Below, one piece after another: positions 5,023 through 13,383 of a stretch of 13,731 nucleotides of DNA; position 1 is the first letter of the stretch; each line of letters starts with the position of its first letter. The translations under genes were made by a program, and so were the position numbers. The stretch is from Bacteriovoracaceae bacterium UBA7695. Lineage in GTDB: Bacteria; Bdellovibrionota; Bacteriovoracia; Bacteriovoracales; Bacteriovoracaceae. The notes beneath the pieces were generated by a model. The model was not told where the DNA came from. It searched no databases and was given only the letters and a program-made list of their open reading frames with translations. Location of the stretch: positions 1 to 13,731 of the forward strand of contig DLGL01000091.1 of assembly GCA_002482685.1 (NCBI GenBank), in the 5' to 3' direction.

Positions 5023-7522
5023 TGACCCTAGTCTATCTGAGGAGCTTCCTTATTGGGAGTTCCAAGAAATGCCACGTCCGCACCTTGTATTAAATGATGG
5101 TTCGTTAGTGAGTGGAATCAAACTCACTCTACTTGATATTGAGTGCTTTGATGATAATGAAGTTAATCAGCTTGCTGTTAGGCTTCGCGGAGTTCTTAAC
5201 TCTATTTCTGAAAATACCTCAGTGCAGTTTTGTTTATCGGTAGGGTCTGATTTTTCAAAAACACTGAAAAAACATATCGACGGTAAAACTCCAGCAATTC
5301 ACCCGCTGGTAGCAAGTATTGCAGATTTTAGAGAGAAAAAACTTCAAGCGGCACAAGACTCCAGCGAACTTTATCGCCCAGAGCTTTCAATCTATCTGCG
5401 TACTCAAATGGTGGGTTCAAAAAAACTGAGCTTTATTAAGAAGAAGGAGGAGTTTTCAAAAGCCTCAGCGCAGAACTATGAAGAGACACTAGAAGTACTA
5501 TTTCAAAATGTGGACACGCTTATTTCATCGTTTGCTTCTCTTGGGCTAAATGGGAGGGTTTTAGGGACTCAAGAGTTGAAAGGTCATATCTACCACCACT
5601 TGAATCCAAAACGTTCTCAAACAGTGCCAGTGCCAAAGGTGCGAACCCCAACAGAAGATAATGTTGAGAAGGAAACATTAGATGCTATCGAGTGGCTGGC
5701 CGAACAGTCTCCACGAGAACAATTGGTGTTTGGTGATCTGATCTTAGGATTCGATCAATTCACATTAGATAGCTACCATCACAGAATTATCACGCTAAAA
5801 ACACTTCCAGAGGCAACATTCGCAGGGCAATTATCCACATTCCTTCGGATGCCGTTTCACTATGACTTATTTCTCTCATTTGAGATTCCAAACCAGTCGG
5901 ATGAAATGAGTAAGCTTAACCAAAAACGCAAGATGGCCCACTCACTTGCGATGACTTCGGGAAATAAAGCAAGTGATCTTGAGAGTGAAACAAAGCTAAG
6001 TTCCACTGAAGAATTGATACGAGAACTTTTAAGCACTGGTCAGCGAATTTATGCCGCCCAAATGAGTTTGATCCTTCGTTCCCCTGCAACTGATGAAGGT
6101 GTTAAAAAACTAAACCGTCAGGTTCGTGAAGTATTGGCTCGGTTTCGATCTCTTCAAGGAGCCGAAGGCTTAGAAGAAACGGTTGGAGCATGGAAGATTT
6201 TTAAAGGAGATCTTCCTGTCGCTCCTATGCGTTTAGAGCGTGCCAAGAAATTTAAAACAAATAACTTGGTCGATTTTATTCCTATATATGGGCCTCGTGA
6301 AGGTGATGATGATCCAGCTGTGATTTTCAGAAACAGACTAAATGGTCTAGTGAGCTTTAATCCCTTCGATTCAAAACTTACTAACTACAATGCTTTGGTA
6401 ACAGGCTCTTCTGGTGCAGGAAAAAGTTTTTTGAATAACTGCATCTTGGCTCAAGAACTTGCGCGTGGTTTACGAGTATTTATTGTCGACATTGGAGGAT
6501 CGTATAAAAAACTTACTGAAGCTTTAGGGGGGCAATATCTTGAGATGGATTTATCCGATCAGTATCGCATAAATCCATTCGATATCCCTAACCCATCAGA
6601 GGAGCCAAGTAATCAGAAATTGAAATCACTTTTAGCGGTAATTGAATCAATGGTTGTTGATGATGATAAAACGAAGCTAACTAAACTTGACCGTGTTCTT
6701 TTAGAAAAGGCAATCATTGAGCTTTATGAGGAAAAAAGGAAACAGAACAAAGTTCCTATACTTTCTGAACTGACAGAGAAGTTATCTAAAAGCAAAGAGC
6801 CCTCGATGATTGAACTATCAAAAATTCTCTTCATGTGGACAGGAAACCGACCATACGGGAAATTGCTTGATGGGCATGGTGGATTAAAAACAGATGCACC
6901 TATCTGTACTTTTGATTTGAAAGGCCTATCGAGTTACCCCGATCTGCAATCAGTGATGATCTTGATTCTGACTGACTTCATTCTGACTCAAGTGGAGCAA
7001 GATAAAGTTAATAAGAAGCGAATCATCTTAGATGAAGCATGGCAGTTACTGAAATCCAACGCTGCTGCTGGATTTATGGAATACTGCGCTCGTACTCTTC
7101 GTAAGACGGGTTCAGGAATCACTTTCATCACTCAAGGTGTGGAGGAAATCGTAGATAGCCCCATTGGCCCTGCGATTATGAACAACACGGCGACGAAGTT
7201 TATTCTTCTTCAGCGTGGTGATTCTGAAATTCTCCGTCAAGCATTAAAGCTCAATAACCAAGAGCTAAATCTCATTTATTCCCTTGAGCAGCGTAAAGGT
7301 GAATTTGCTGAAGGATTCATGATTGAAGGCGATCACCGTCAAGTGATCCGAATTTACCCAAGTCCGTTTGAGTACTGGCTATCAACATCAGATGCAAATG
7401 ATAACCGCTATATTCAAGAACTGCGTGAGCAGGGCTTAACTCTAGTAGAGGCTATCGAACAAGCAGCTCTTACTTATCCAAATGGAATCGCCCAAGCAAA
7501 AGCTGATGTGGAGGCATTATGA
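5003..7522 (+). CDS. virB4: VirB4/TraC/TrbE-family secretion ATPase
   Basis: An 839-residue cytoplasmic ATPase powering pilus assembly and substrate transfer. Walker A is GSSGAGKS at 468-475; Walker B is IILDEAW at 674-680 with Asp677 and Glu678. Between them lie IVDIGGSYKKL and a GGQYLEMD...INPF block, typical of VirB4/TraC proteins. After Walker B comes ARTLRKTGSGITFITQ, the usual arginine-rich and Gln sensor region. Length is normal for TraC/TrbE. The N-terminal 450 residues form the family's less conserved domain, which contacts VirB3 and the core complex. The ATG has AGAGGAG (4987-4993) nine bases upstream. The gene ends in an ATGA overlap with the next gene, showing translational coupling. 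All catalytic residues expected of an active ATPase are present. Confidence 0.96.
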   Translation: MFHKKNNDPSLSEELPYWEFQEMPRPHLVLNDGSLVSGIKLTLLDIECFDDNEVNQLAVRLRGVLNSISENTSVQFCLSVGSDFSKTLKKHIDGKTPAIHPLVASIADFREKKLQAAQDSSELYRPELSIYLRTQMVGSKKLSFIKKKEEFSKASAQNYEETLEVLFQNVDTLISSFASLGLNGRVLGTQELKGHIYHHLNPKRSQTVPVPKVRTPTEDNVEKETLDAIEWLAEQSPREQLVFGDLILGFDQFTLDSYHHRIITLKTLPEATFAGQLSTFLRMPFHYDLFLSFEIPNQSDEMSKLNQKRKMAHSLAMTSGNKASDLESETKLSSTEELIRELLSTGQRIYAAQMSLILRSPATDEGVKKLNRQVREVLARFRSLQGAEGLEETVGAWKIFKGDLPVAPMRLERAKKFKTNNLVDFIPIYGPREGDDDPAVIFRNRLNGLVSFNPFDSKLTNYNALVTGSSGAGKSFLNNCILAQELARGLRVFIVDIGGSYKKLTEALGGQYLEMDLSDQYRINPFDIPNPSEEPSNQKLKSLLAVIESMVVDDDKTKLTKLDRVLLEKAIIELYEEKRKQNKVPILSELTEKLSKSKEPSMIELSKILFMWTGNRPYGKLLDGHGGLKTDAPICTFDLKGLSSYPDLQSVMILILTDFILTQVEQDKVNKKRIILDEAWQLLKSNAAAGFMEYCARTLRKTGSGITFITQGVEEIVDSPIGPAIMNNTATKFILLQRGDSEILRQALKLNNQELNLIYSLEQRKGEFAEGFMIEGDHRQVIRIYPSPFEYWLSTSDANDNRYIQELREQGLTLVEAIEQAALTYPNGIAQAKADVEAL

Positions 7523-8229
7523 GTTTTAAGAAAACGCTCGTGACTATAATGATCTGTTTTACTCTTGTGGTTCCCAAAACTGCAAAAGCTGATCTGTTTG
7601 GTGGTGATGTGGTTGTATTACTTAAAATCTTGGCCCAGTCGATCCAGCAGCTTTATGAACTACGGCAAATTGTAGGAACAGGTAAAGATACTTTAAGCCT
7701 TTGGCGGGATATTAACCGTGGCATCCGTGATGGTTTGCGAGTGATCCAAATTATCAACCCTCGCTTTAATCCTGGACTCTATGGAAGTCTGGAAACGTCT
7801 GACCAAGTTCAGAGAGTGATTGAAGACCTTTACGGTGTAATTCCACAAACAAGCGAATACCGCTTACAAGAGGCCCAAGACCGCTCTGTGAGTGAGAGCA
7901 TCGCCATGAATGGCACACTTTTTAAGTACGCTGACAGCGTGGATGATGAATCGAGGAGGATTATTGCACATTCTCAATCAGTAAATCCACAAGGGGCCGC
8001 AAAGCTTACCGCTCAATCAGTGGCGGTACTGATCGGGGTTACGACACAACTTCTACGCTCTAATTCAATGATGCTCAAGATGATGGGGCAAACTATGGCC
8101 CTCTCTAACAGAAAAGAAAAACTGCAAGCGCAGCAGTTTAAGGCCCAGTATGACGGAATCTCTTCTGCATTAGGGGCAATACCGAAAGAAACAAAACTGC
8201 AATCGCTTAGTGCAGAGAATGGGAGGTAG
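7519..8229 (+). CDS. VirB5/TrbJ-like periplasmic protein
   Basis: A 236-residue exported protein. Residues 1-24 form a signal peptide ending in AKA, with likely cleavage before Asp25. The mature protein is predicted to be long-helical: a QSIQQLYELRQIVGTGKDT region near 38-56, a middle part with few hydrophobic runs, and a C-terminal helical stretch (about 165-215) rich in Gln, Met and Lys. This profile fits VirB5/TrbJ, a minor pilus-tip or periplasmic adhesion component. Its place between VirB4 and the VirB6-like gene matches both vir and trb gene orders. Overlap of the start with the VirB4 stop (ATGA) and GGAGG inside the VirB4 end support this start. Sequence identity to any one family is too low for a firm symbol. 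Confidence 0.72.
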   Translation: MSFKKTLVTIMICFTLVVPKTAKADLFGGDVVVLLKILAQSIQQLYELRQIVGTGKDTLSLWRDINRGIRDGLRVIQIINPRFNPGLYGSLETSDQVQRVIEDLYGVIPQTSEYRLQEAQDRSVSESIAMNGTLFKYADSVDDESRRIIAHSQSVNPQGAAKLTAQSVAVLIGVTTQLLRSNSMMLKMMGQTMALSNRKEKLQAQQFKAQYDGISSALGAIPKETKLQSLSAENGR

Positions 8230-8231
8230 TT

Positions 8232-9125
8232 ATGCCAGAGTTTGAATTACTCGGTTCACTTATGCGTGATCTGCATCAAGAATTTGTACGAATGTATTAT
8301 CTGTTCTTGCCTGTATTCTTTGCTCTTGCAGTGGTCATTGCATGGGTGAAGTCACCGACTGGAAGCCCAGAGTTTATTGATATTATTAAACGCGCAGTTG
8401 TAGCCACGGTTCTACTGGTTGCGTTTCCTGATATTAGTAAAGCCATTCTTTTTACTGCCGATGGTGTTGCAGAGAAAATTGATAGCATGAATAGCTTGGA
8501 TCATGTGATCCGAATGGCCCAAGAGAAATCCGAAGGTTATTCAATGAGCGTTTCAAGCATCATATTGCAGTTTAACGATCTACTCATCGCTACTCTTGCA
8601 TTTCTGAGTTACATCATCCTCTACATCGCTCGATACATCACAATTGCCATGTATCACTTCTTTTGGGTTTTCTTTTCTGTTTCTGCACCACTCTTACTTT
8701 TATTTAATCTTTTTGAAGGGACACAGCAAATCACTGTAAACCTTTTTAAAGGAATGATTGAAGTCGCGTGCTGGAAAATTGTCTGGGCAATTCTTGGAGC
8801 AATGCTTTTGGCACTCTCTTTTGGCGATGCTTACAGAGCCGAAGGAAATTATCTCACTCTTATTGTGATGAATTTTGTGATTGCAGTGGCAATGCTAATG
8901 ACTCCAATGATGGTGAAATCAATCGTCGGAAGCGGGCTTCAGTCTATGTCATCTGCATTGGGAGCTGCCGCAGTTACCGCAATGGCAGCCGCACCAGCTA
9001 AAGCAGCAGCCAGTATCCGCACATCTAGGGCCTTTATGAATGATCCCAAGGGATTTGTTTCACAAAATATGAGTAAAGCATTTAACCCTAATCACTACAA
9101 AACTAAACGTCAGAAGGAGAACTAA
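8232..9125 (+). CDS. virB6: VirB6/TrbL-like polytopic membrane protein
   Basis: A 297-residue inner-membrane protein with about five to six hydrophobic segments: roughly 20-39, 49-66, 108-128, 131-157, 175-196 and 208-228. The central EVACWKIVWAILGAMLLAL (near 177-195) carries the paired Trp residues and small residues commonly seen in VirB6/TrbL channel proteins. The C-terminal 60 residues are Ala-rich, then basic and polar, and probably cytoplasmic or periplasmic. VirB6 forms part of the inner-membrane pore through which DNA passes. GGGAGG (8221-8226) overlaps the previous stop and precedes this ATG. It is shorter than F TraG or TraN-type proteins, so it matches the VirB6/TrbL class. Confidence 0.82.
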   Translation: MPEFELLGSLMRDLHQEFVRMYYLFLPVFFALAVVIAWVKSPTGSPEFIDIIKRAVVATVLLVAFPDISKAILFTADGVAEKIDSMNSLDHVIRMAQEKSEGYSMSVSSIILQFNDLLIATLAFLSYIILYIARYITIAMYHFFWVFFSVSAPLLLLFNLFEGTQQITVNLFKGMIEVACWKIVWAILGAMLLALSFGDAYRAEGNYLTLIVMNFVIAVAMLMTPMMVKSIVGSGLQSMSSALGAAAVTAMAAAPAKAAASIRTSRAFMNDPKGFVSQNMSKAFNPNHYKTKRQKEN

Positions 9126-9128
9126 ATT

Positions 9129-9722
9129 ATGCAAGAGCCTAAACCTATTGGATTTAAAAATTCACCTTATCCCAAAATGATGGGTCAGCTTTTACACTCG
9201 AATCAGTTTTTGAAAATGTTTTCACTCTCAGCACTGACAATCGTGTTTCTGGCACTCTCTGTGATTCTTGTTATGACAACCAAAGATCCAATGGTTATCA
9301 CTCTTGGCCTCGATGGTAAGGCCATTGAGCGAGTTACTGTATTACCTAAAGCAGAAGATCAGATCGAAGCAGGAATCAGACGCTACTTGGAGAAACGCTA
9401 TCAATGGGAACCTGAGAATGTAGTAAAAAACCTTAAAGAGTCTGAAGAGTTTATTACATCCTCATCCATGAAAGCGTTTCGAGGAGCAGTTTTTAATGTA
9501 GCGAAATTTTCTACAGAGAAAATTGTCTCGCAAAAGGTTTACCCGAATGAAATTAAGATCAACCTATCGAACCGCACAGCATATATCACAGGTGATCGTG
9601 TGACTTCGATTCAGGGACTCAAAGCCGCAGGAAATTTGAAATTAGAGCTAACTTTTGAATCAGGGCCTCGAACACAAAATAACCCTTGGGGTCTTTATAT
9701 CTCCAAGGAACGAGAGGAGTAA
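9129..9722 (+). CDS. virB8: VirB8/TraE-like assembly protein
   Basis: A 197-residue bitopic inner-membrane protein. A cytoplasmic N-terminus of about 30 residues is followed by one membrane segment (about 31-51) and a periplasmic alpha/beta domain. The region KVYPNEIKINLSNRTAYITG (from about 137) and the final LKLELTFESGPRTQNNPWGLYI resemble the C-terminal sheet of TraE, the F-type VirB8 counterpart. VirB8 links the inner-membrane channel to the core complex and recruits VirB9 and VirB10, which are encoded next. AAGGAGA (9114-9120) is eight bases before the ATG. The assignment is supported by size, topology and position immediately before VirB9- and VirB10-like genes. Confidence 0.82.
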   Translation: MQEPKPIGFKNSPYPKMMGQLLHSNQFLKMFSLSALTIVFLALSVILVMTTKDPMVITLGLDGKAIERVTVLPKAEDQIEAGIRRYLEKRYQWEPENVVKNLKESEEFITSSSMKAFRGAVFNVAKFSTEKIVSQKVYPNEIKINLSNRTAYITGDRVTSIQGLKAAGNLKLELTFESGPRTQNNPWGLYISKEREE

Positions 9723-9724
9723 GC

Positions 9725-10465
9725 ATGAAGAAAAAACTAATCGTGGTTCTTTTTATGTCTCTCATTGCTTATGAAGCAAATGCAGGAGCCCGAGTACGGC
9801 GAGTACCAGTCCAAGGCGACCAGATAGTAACTGTGAGAACAAGCATCGGAATTGCAACAATCATTCAGGTTCCTGATAGACCGAATAGTGTCGTATGTGG
9901 AGATAACGATGCGTTCAAGGTGGAATACTTAGATCAAGCTATCACTATCAAGCCTATTTCCAGTGGAGCCAAGAGCAACCTTTATATTTATACCGATTGG
10001 AAAAGGTTTAATGTGGAGCTTGTCTCTGGCAGTGAAGCGGTAACTGACTATGTGGTTTATCTTGATAATCCAAAGAATGATCCGAAGCCCGTTGTAACAC
10101 CTAAAACAGACCTTGGAATTACTTGGACAAATTTTAAGAATCTTCTTCGTAATGAGTCGTTGCAACTTGATGTGAAAAAACTCGGACGAACAAAAGATGG
10201 CATATTGCTCGTTGAGTTTAACATCGCCTCAAAAAAAAGAGAACCTTTTAAACCTGAATGGGTGTGGCTCACCCAGGGAGGTGTGACTAAGCCAATTCAC
10301 AATCTCTTTTTGTCTGGCTTGGAAGTGTCACCACGAAAATCACTCTCTGGTGTTATGCAGTTAAAAGAGATTGACTTGGATTCTTCAGAACCTATTCGTT
10401 TAGAACTACGTCGAAACAAATTGTCTTATTTAACCATCATGAAGGCATCTTCATGGAAGCGATAA
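9725..10465 (+). CDS. virB9: VirB9/TraK-like outer core-complex protein
   Basis: A 246-residue periplasmic protein. The frame is open from 9686, but the ATG at 9725, with GAGAGGAG (9712-9719) five bases upstream, gives a clean signal peptide (residues 1-19, ending in ANA). The N-terminal domain (about 20-115) contains GIATIIQVPDRPNSVV and a KSNLYIYTDWKRFNVEL block, the beta-rich pattern of VirB9/TraK N-termini. The C-terminal part (about 135-246) has further beta strands that would join VirB10 and the lipoprotein in the outer core ring. It starts two bases after the VirB8-like stop and overlaps or adjoins the VirB10-like gene. An A8 run at 10231-10238 is a possible slippage site within the gene, but the frame is intact here. 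Confidence 0.85.
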   Translation: MKKKLIVVLFMSLIAYEANAGARVRRVPVQGDQIVTVRTSIGIATIIQVPDRPNSVVCGDNDAFKVEYLDQAITIKPISSGAKSNLYIYTDWKRFNVELVSGSEAVTDYVVYLDNPKNDPKPVVTPKTDLGITWTNFKNLLRNESLQLDVKKLGRTKDGILLVEFNIASKKREPFKPEWVWLTQGGVTKPIHNLFLSGLEVSPRKSLSGVMQLKEIDLDSSEPIRLELRRNKLSYLTIMKASSWKR

Positions 10466-11442
10466 TAAAGGAGGATTCATTGGAAGGTTTAAAACAATAC
10501 TTCCTAAAAGAAGCGAGACCATTTACGTCCAAACGCGAGGTGAACTGGTCAAAAGTGAAGATCGTCGTCAGTGGCCTGCTTGTATTTGTGGTTCTCGTGA
10601 TTATTTGTGTTCCTACATCTACACCAGAAGAAACTACATTTCACGAAAAGGCTGAGGCAGGAACACTAATTCAGGTGAAGACAACCGAAAATGATCCCAC
10701 TCAAGAAACCATCAACCAATTGAAGAATTCACAAGTGAATCTTCAGCAAGTGCATGGCTCACTTGATTACTTATACCAACCGGCTAAACCAACTGGATCA
10801 GGAGGTAGTGCAAGTTCTGGACGAGATCGAAATTCAGGCATGATTTTGAGTCGAGGAGGAGTTGACACCAGAACTCAACTTTCAAGTGGTACAAAAGTTT
10901 ACATTCGCTTGAATGGCAAAACGACCATTGCAGGACAGGCCATGCCTGTTGTTGGAATAGTAACGAGTGATGTTTCTTCTGAAAGTGGAACCGCAATTCC
11001 ATCTGGCTCAAAGGTTTTAGGTGAAGCATCTTTTGATTCCGACAATGAACGAGCTTCAATAACTTGGAGATCAATCATCCTGCCTGATGGGCGTGAGCGG
11101 CCTTTCTCTGCTTTGAGCATGGGAACTGACGGACAAGTGGGAATTGATGGAAATGTTCACTCTGATGGAGTTAAAAATGCTGTCGGACAAACCCTCACTC
11201 GATTTGTTGGAGCTTATGCGGCAGGTTCTATGAGTACAGGAATGTTTGGGGCCAATCAGGGAGGAAACTCTAATGGAATAAAGAATGCCATTGCTCAAAC
11301 TGCTACAGATCGTGCCAATGATATGGGCGAAACACTGCAAAAAGAACGCAAATGGGTTGAGCTTGATAGTGGTACAGAAACGATTGCTGTTTTAAACCAA
11401 CCATTCACCTTCAGAAATGCAGGATCAATGTATGGACATTAA
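10453..11442 (+). CDS. virB10: VirB10/TraB/TrbI-like core-complex protein
   Basis: A 329-residue protein spanning from inner to outer membrane. One membrane segment lies at about 35-54. A short periplasmic linker without the usual long proline-rich stretch follows, then the conserved C-terminal beta-barrel domain (about 135-325). That domain has LSSGTKVYIRL, PVVGIVTSD, IPSGSKVLGEA, ITWRSIILPDGRE and a Gly/Ala/Ser-rich antenna-like part (near 245-275). Two starts are possible. ATG 10453 overlaps the VirB9-like gene by 13 bases with a modest GAAGG upstream. TTG 10480, nine codons later, follows a perfect AAAGGAGG (10467-10474) and may be the main start, giving 320 residues. VirB10 senses ATP use by the cytoplasmic ATPases and opens the outer-membrane channel. 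Confidence 0.9.
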   Translation: MEAIIKEDSLEGLKQYFLKEARPFTSKREVNWSKVKIVVSGLLVFVVLVIICVPTSTPEETTFHEKAEAGTLIQVKTTENDPTQETINQLKNSQVNLQQVHGSLDYLYQPAKPTGSGGSASSGRDRNSGMILSRGGVDTRTQLSSGTKVYIRLNGKTTIAGQAMPVVGIVTSDVSSESGTAIPSGSKVLGEASFDSDNERASITWRSIILPDGRERPFSALSMGTDGQVGIDGNVHSDGVKNAVGQTLTRFVGAYAAGSMSTGMFGANQGGNSNGIKNAIAQTATDRANDMGETLQKERKWVELDSGTETIAVLNQPFTFRNAGSMYGH

Positions 11443-12934
11443 GATGCGTGTGATTTGTGTCGCGGTCATCATTCTATTGATTGTGCTTGCTCTTGTTTCA
11501 AAGAGAATCATGAAAATGAGGGCCACCGCAATCTATGAGCGATCAATTCTTTCCAAGGTGGAGGATTCAGTATTTTGCGGAATCACTGATAAAGGTGAAG
11601 ACGTTTGGGTAAAACCAAGACAAAGGGCCATGCATACTCAGGTTATAGGTACAACGAATGCTGGTAAAACTGAGAGTGTCATTCTACCTTGGGCGATACA
11701 AGACATTCATGCAGGGAGAGGTCTACTTCTGATTGACGGTAAGGCAGATAACTCTTTGATTGATAAACTTTGGGCCTACACCAAGCTTGCTGACCGTGAA
11801 AGAGACTTCAAACTATTTAGCTTAAGTAGAAAAAAGGAGTCGTTTCAGTTCAATCCACTTCTTGGAGGAACGGCGGAAGAAGTTACGGAGCGAGTTTTTA
11901 ATTCCTTTGATTTTGAAAATCCCTATTACCGCTCACTTCAGTATGAAGTCATGAGTCAGGTTATGAGAATTTTTGAGGCATCGAAAACAGTTCCGACTTT
12001 TCAAAGGCTCCATCAGGCAATGTCTCGTCCATCAGTTATGGCAGAGATGGTAAAACAAGTGAATGATCCAACAGTTAGGTTCTGGTACTTAAAGTATTGC
12101 GAACTTCAGCCTCGTGATCGTGAAGAACGAACAAGTGGTTTATTGGCGGCCATTAGTCACTTTGCATTTGGTGAAACAGCAAAACTTTTTAATCCAGAGA
12201 AGAATGCCATCACTATTGATGAGGCCTTAATGAAGGGACAGATAGTTTATTTCCAGTTACCTGTATTACTCTCTCCATTTTTAGGGAAAGCAACGGGTAA
12301 GCTAGTTTTACAATCTCTTCAGGCAGCAGTGGCAAATCGTCATAGACTCTCACAAGGAGAAGATAAAAAATTCTTCAGTGTGTTCTTGGATGATTTTTCG
12401 GAATATCTCTATGAAGGCTTCGTTTCTATCTTGAATAAATCAAGATCAGCGAATGTCGGCATAGTGTTTGCCCATCAAGCTCTAGGTGACATAAGTGTTC
12501 TTGGTGATGGGGTCGCCAACTCCATTCTTACTAACGCCAATCTAAAAGTATTTATGCGTGGGAATGATCCTGATAGTGCAGAATACTTTTCAAAAGTGAT
12601 TGGAACACTTACTGCCACTAAAACTACTGAACGTCAGACCAGAAATTTATTTGGAGTGAACAAAAGCGGTGAACAGTCTGCCCGTGATGTGGAAGAGTTC
12701 ACGGTTCACCCTAATATTTTTAAAAAAGGACTTGGTGTTGGTGAGGCGATGATGATTGTGCCACACGAGCGAGGTGCAAAAACGGTGAAAATCAAATTCA
12801 ATAAGCTTGATGATCTGGAACCGTCAACCATGCCAGAATTCGAGAAATTACTCATGCCTCTTCTAAGTGAAAAAGAGGATGTACCCAAAGAAAAGCAGGA
12901 ACAAAAAGATGAAAAATTTAACACTGCAACTTAA
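11432..12934 (+). CDS. virD4: VirD4/TraD-like coupling ATPase
   Basis: A 500-residue coupling protein that would bring relaxase-DNA to the channel. ATG 11432 has AGGA (11421-11424) seven bases upstream; an ATG at 11417 is in frame but has no ribosome site, and one at 11444 is also possible. One membrane segment lies at about 5-23. Walker A is GTTNAGKT at 73-80. Walker B is FSVFLDDFSEYL (near 315-326), with Asp320-Asp321 in place of the usual Asp-Glu. Next come EGFVSILNKSRSANVGIVFAHQ and GVANSILTNANLKVFMRGND, typical of the TraD/TraG/VirD4 motor domain and its TraM-recognition region. The protein is short for VirD4 (often 600 or more), with a charged Lys/Glu tail. Its place inside the mating-pair operon, right after VirB10, supports the role. 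Confidence 0.88.
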   Translation: MDIKMRVICVAVIILLIVLALVSKRIMKMRATAIYERSILSKVEDSVFCGITDKGEDVWVKPRQRAMHTQVIGTTNAGKTESVILPWAIQDIHAGRGLLLIDGKADNSLIDKLWAYTKLADRERDFKLFSLSRKKESFQFNPLLGGTAEEVTERVFNSFDFENPYYRSLQYEVMSQVMRIFEASKTVPTFQRLHQAMSRPSVMAEMVKQVNDPTVRFWYLKYCELQPRDREERTSGLLAAISHFAFGETAKLFNPEKNAITIDEALMKGQIVYFQLPVLLSPFLGKATGKLVLQSLQAAVANRHRLSQGEDKKFFSVFLDDFSEYLYEGFVSILNKSRSANVGIVFAHQALGDISVLGDGVANSILTNANLKVFMRGNDPDSAEYFSKVIGTLTATKTTERQTRNLFGVNKSGEQSARDVEEFTVHPNIFKKGLGVGEAMMIVPHERGAKTVKIKFNKLDDLEPSTMPEFEKLLMPLLSEKEDVPKEKQEQKDEKFNTAT

Positions 12935-12945
12935 TTGGAGAAAAA

Positions 12946-13383
12946 ATGAAAAGGAAGATTATTTTAGGACTAACACTTACGGTACTACTGATTCAAACAG
13001 GATGTTCTACTATGGGAAAGTCTGCAAGCCTCGGCACTGCGATTGGCGCAGGGACTGGGGCAGCATTGGGAGGGATCGTTGATCCTGGAAAAAACGGTCA
13101 GTACCGCACCCGTAACGTCATCATTGGGGCCAGCGTGGGTGCGATTGCAGGAGGCTTTACTGGGGCCGCGATCCATGAAAACAATGAACGCGACAAGGAG
13201 ATTGCTTACCTCAAGGGGAAAGAAGCTCAGAGAAAAGTTGGTGAAAGCAAAGCTCCGCCAGCACTTCAACAGCCAAAAGTGGAAGCTCAATGGGTGGAAA
13301 GTAAAGTTGTAGGAAACCGCTACATTGATGGTCACTTTGAATACGTCATCACGGAGCCAACACGCTGGGAGTCTCCACAGTGA
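12946..13383 (+). CDS. glycine-zipper lipoprotein with TraV-like tail
   Basis: A 145-residue lipoprotein. Residues 1-19 form a signal sequence ending at Cys20 (IQTGC; Gln at -3 is unusual). Two glycine-zipper segments follow, GTAIGAGTGAALGG (30-43) and IIGASVGAIAGGFTGAAI (59-76), separated by DPGKNGQYRTRN. A charged helix and a proline-containing linker come next. The final part, QWVESKVV...YIDGHFEYVITEPTRW (115-141), recalls the C-terminus of F-type TraV (aromatic, YID, V-I-x-P-x-x-W). TraV/VirB7 lipoproteins anchor the VirB9-VirB10 outer ring, a component otherwise missing here. GGAG (12937-12940) is five bases before the ATG. It could instead be a general glycine-zipper envelope lipoprotein; the TraV match is short and is inference. 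Confidence 0.82.
   Translation: MKRKIILGLTLTVLLIQTGCSTMGKSASLGTAIGAGTGAALGGIVDPGKNGQYRTRNVIIGASVGAIAGGFTGAAIHENNERDKEIAYLKGKEAQRKVGESKAPPALQQPKVEAQWVESKVVGNRYIDGHFEYVITEPTRWESPQ

Noticed and set aside
8768..9001. Plus-strand 77-codon frame inside the VirB6-like gene
   Set aside because: It lies in another frame within a convincing membrane-protein gene, is Cys/Ser/Asn-rich, and has no ribosome site.
9686..9724. Longer N-terminus for the VirB9-like protein
   Set aside because: It overlaps the VirB8-like gene and would bury the signal peptide; ATG 9725 has a strong ribosome site and starts directly with MKKK plus a hydrophobic core.
10231..10238. A8 run in the VirB9-like gene as a phase-variation or frameshift site
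   Set aside because: The frame is intact across it, and no alternative downstream frame continues a useful product; runs like this are common in AT-rich genes.
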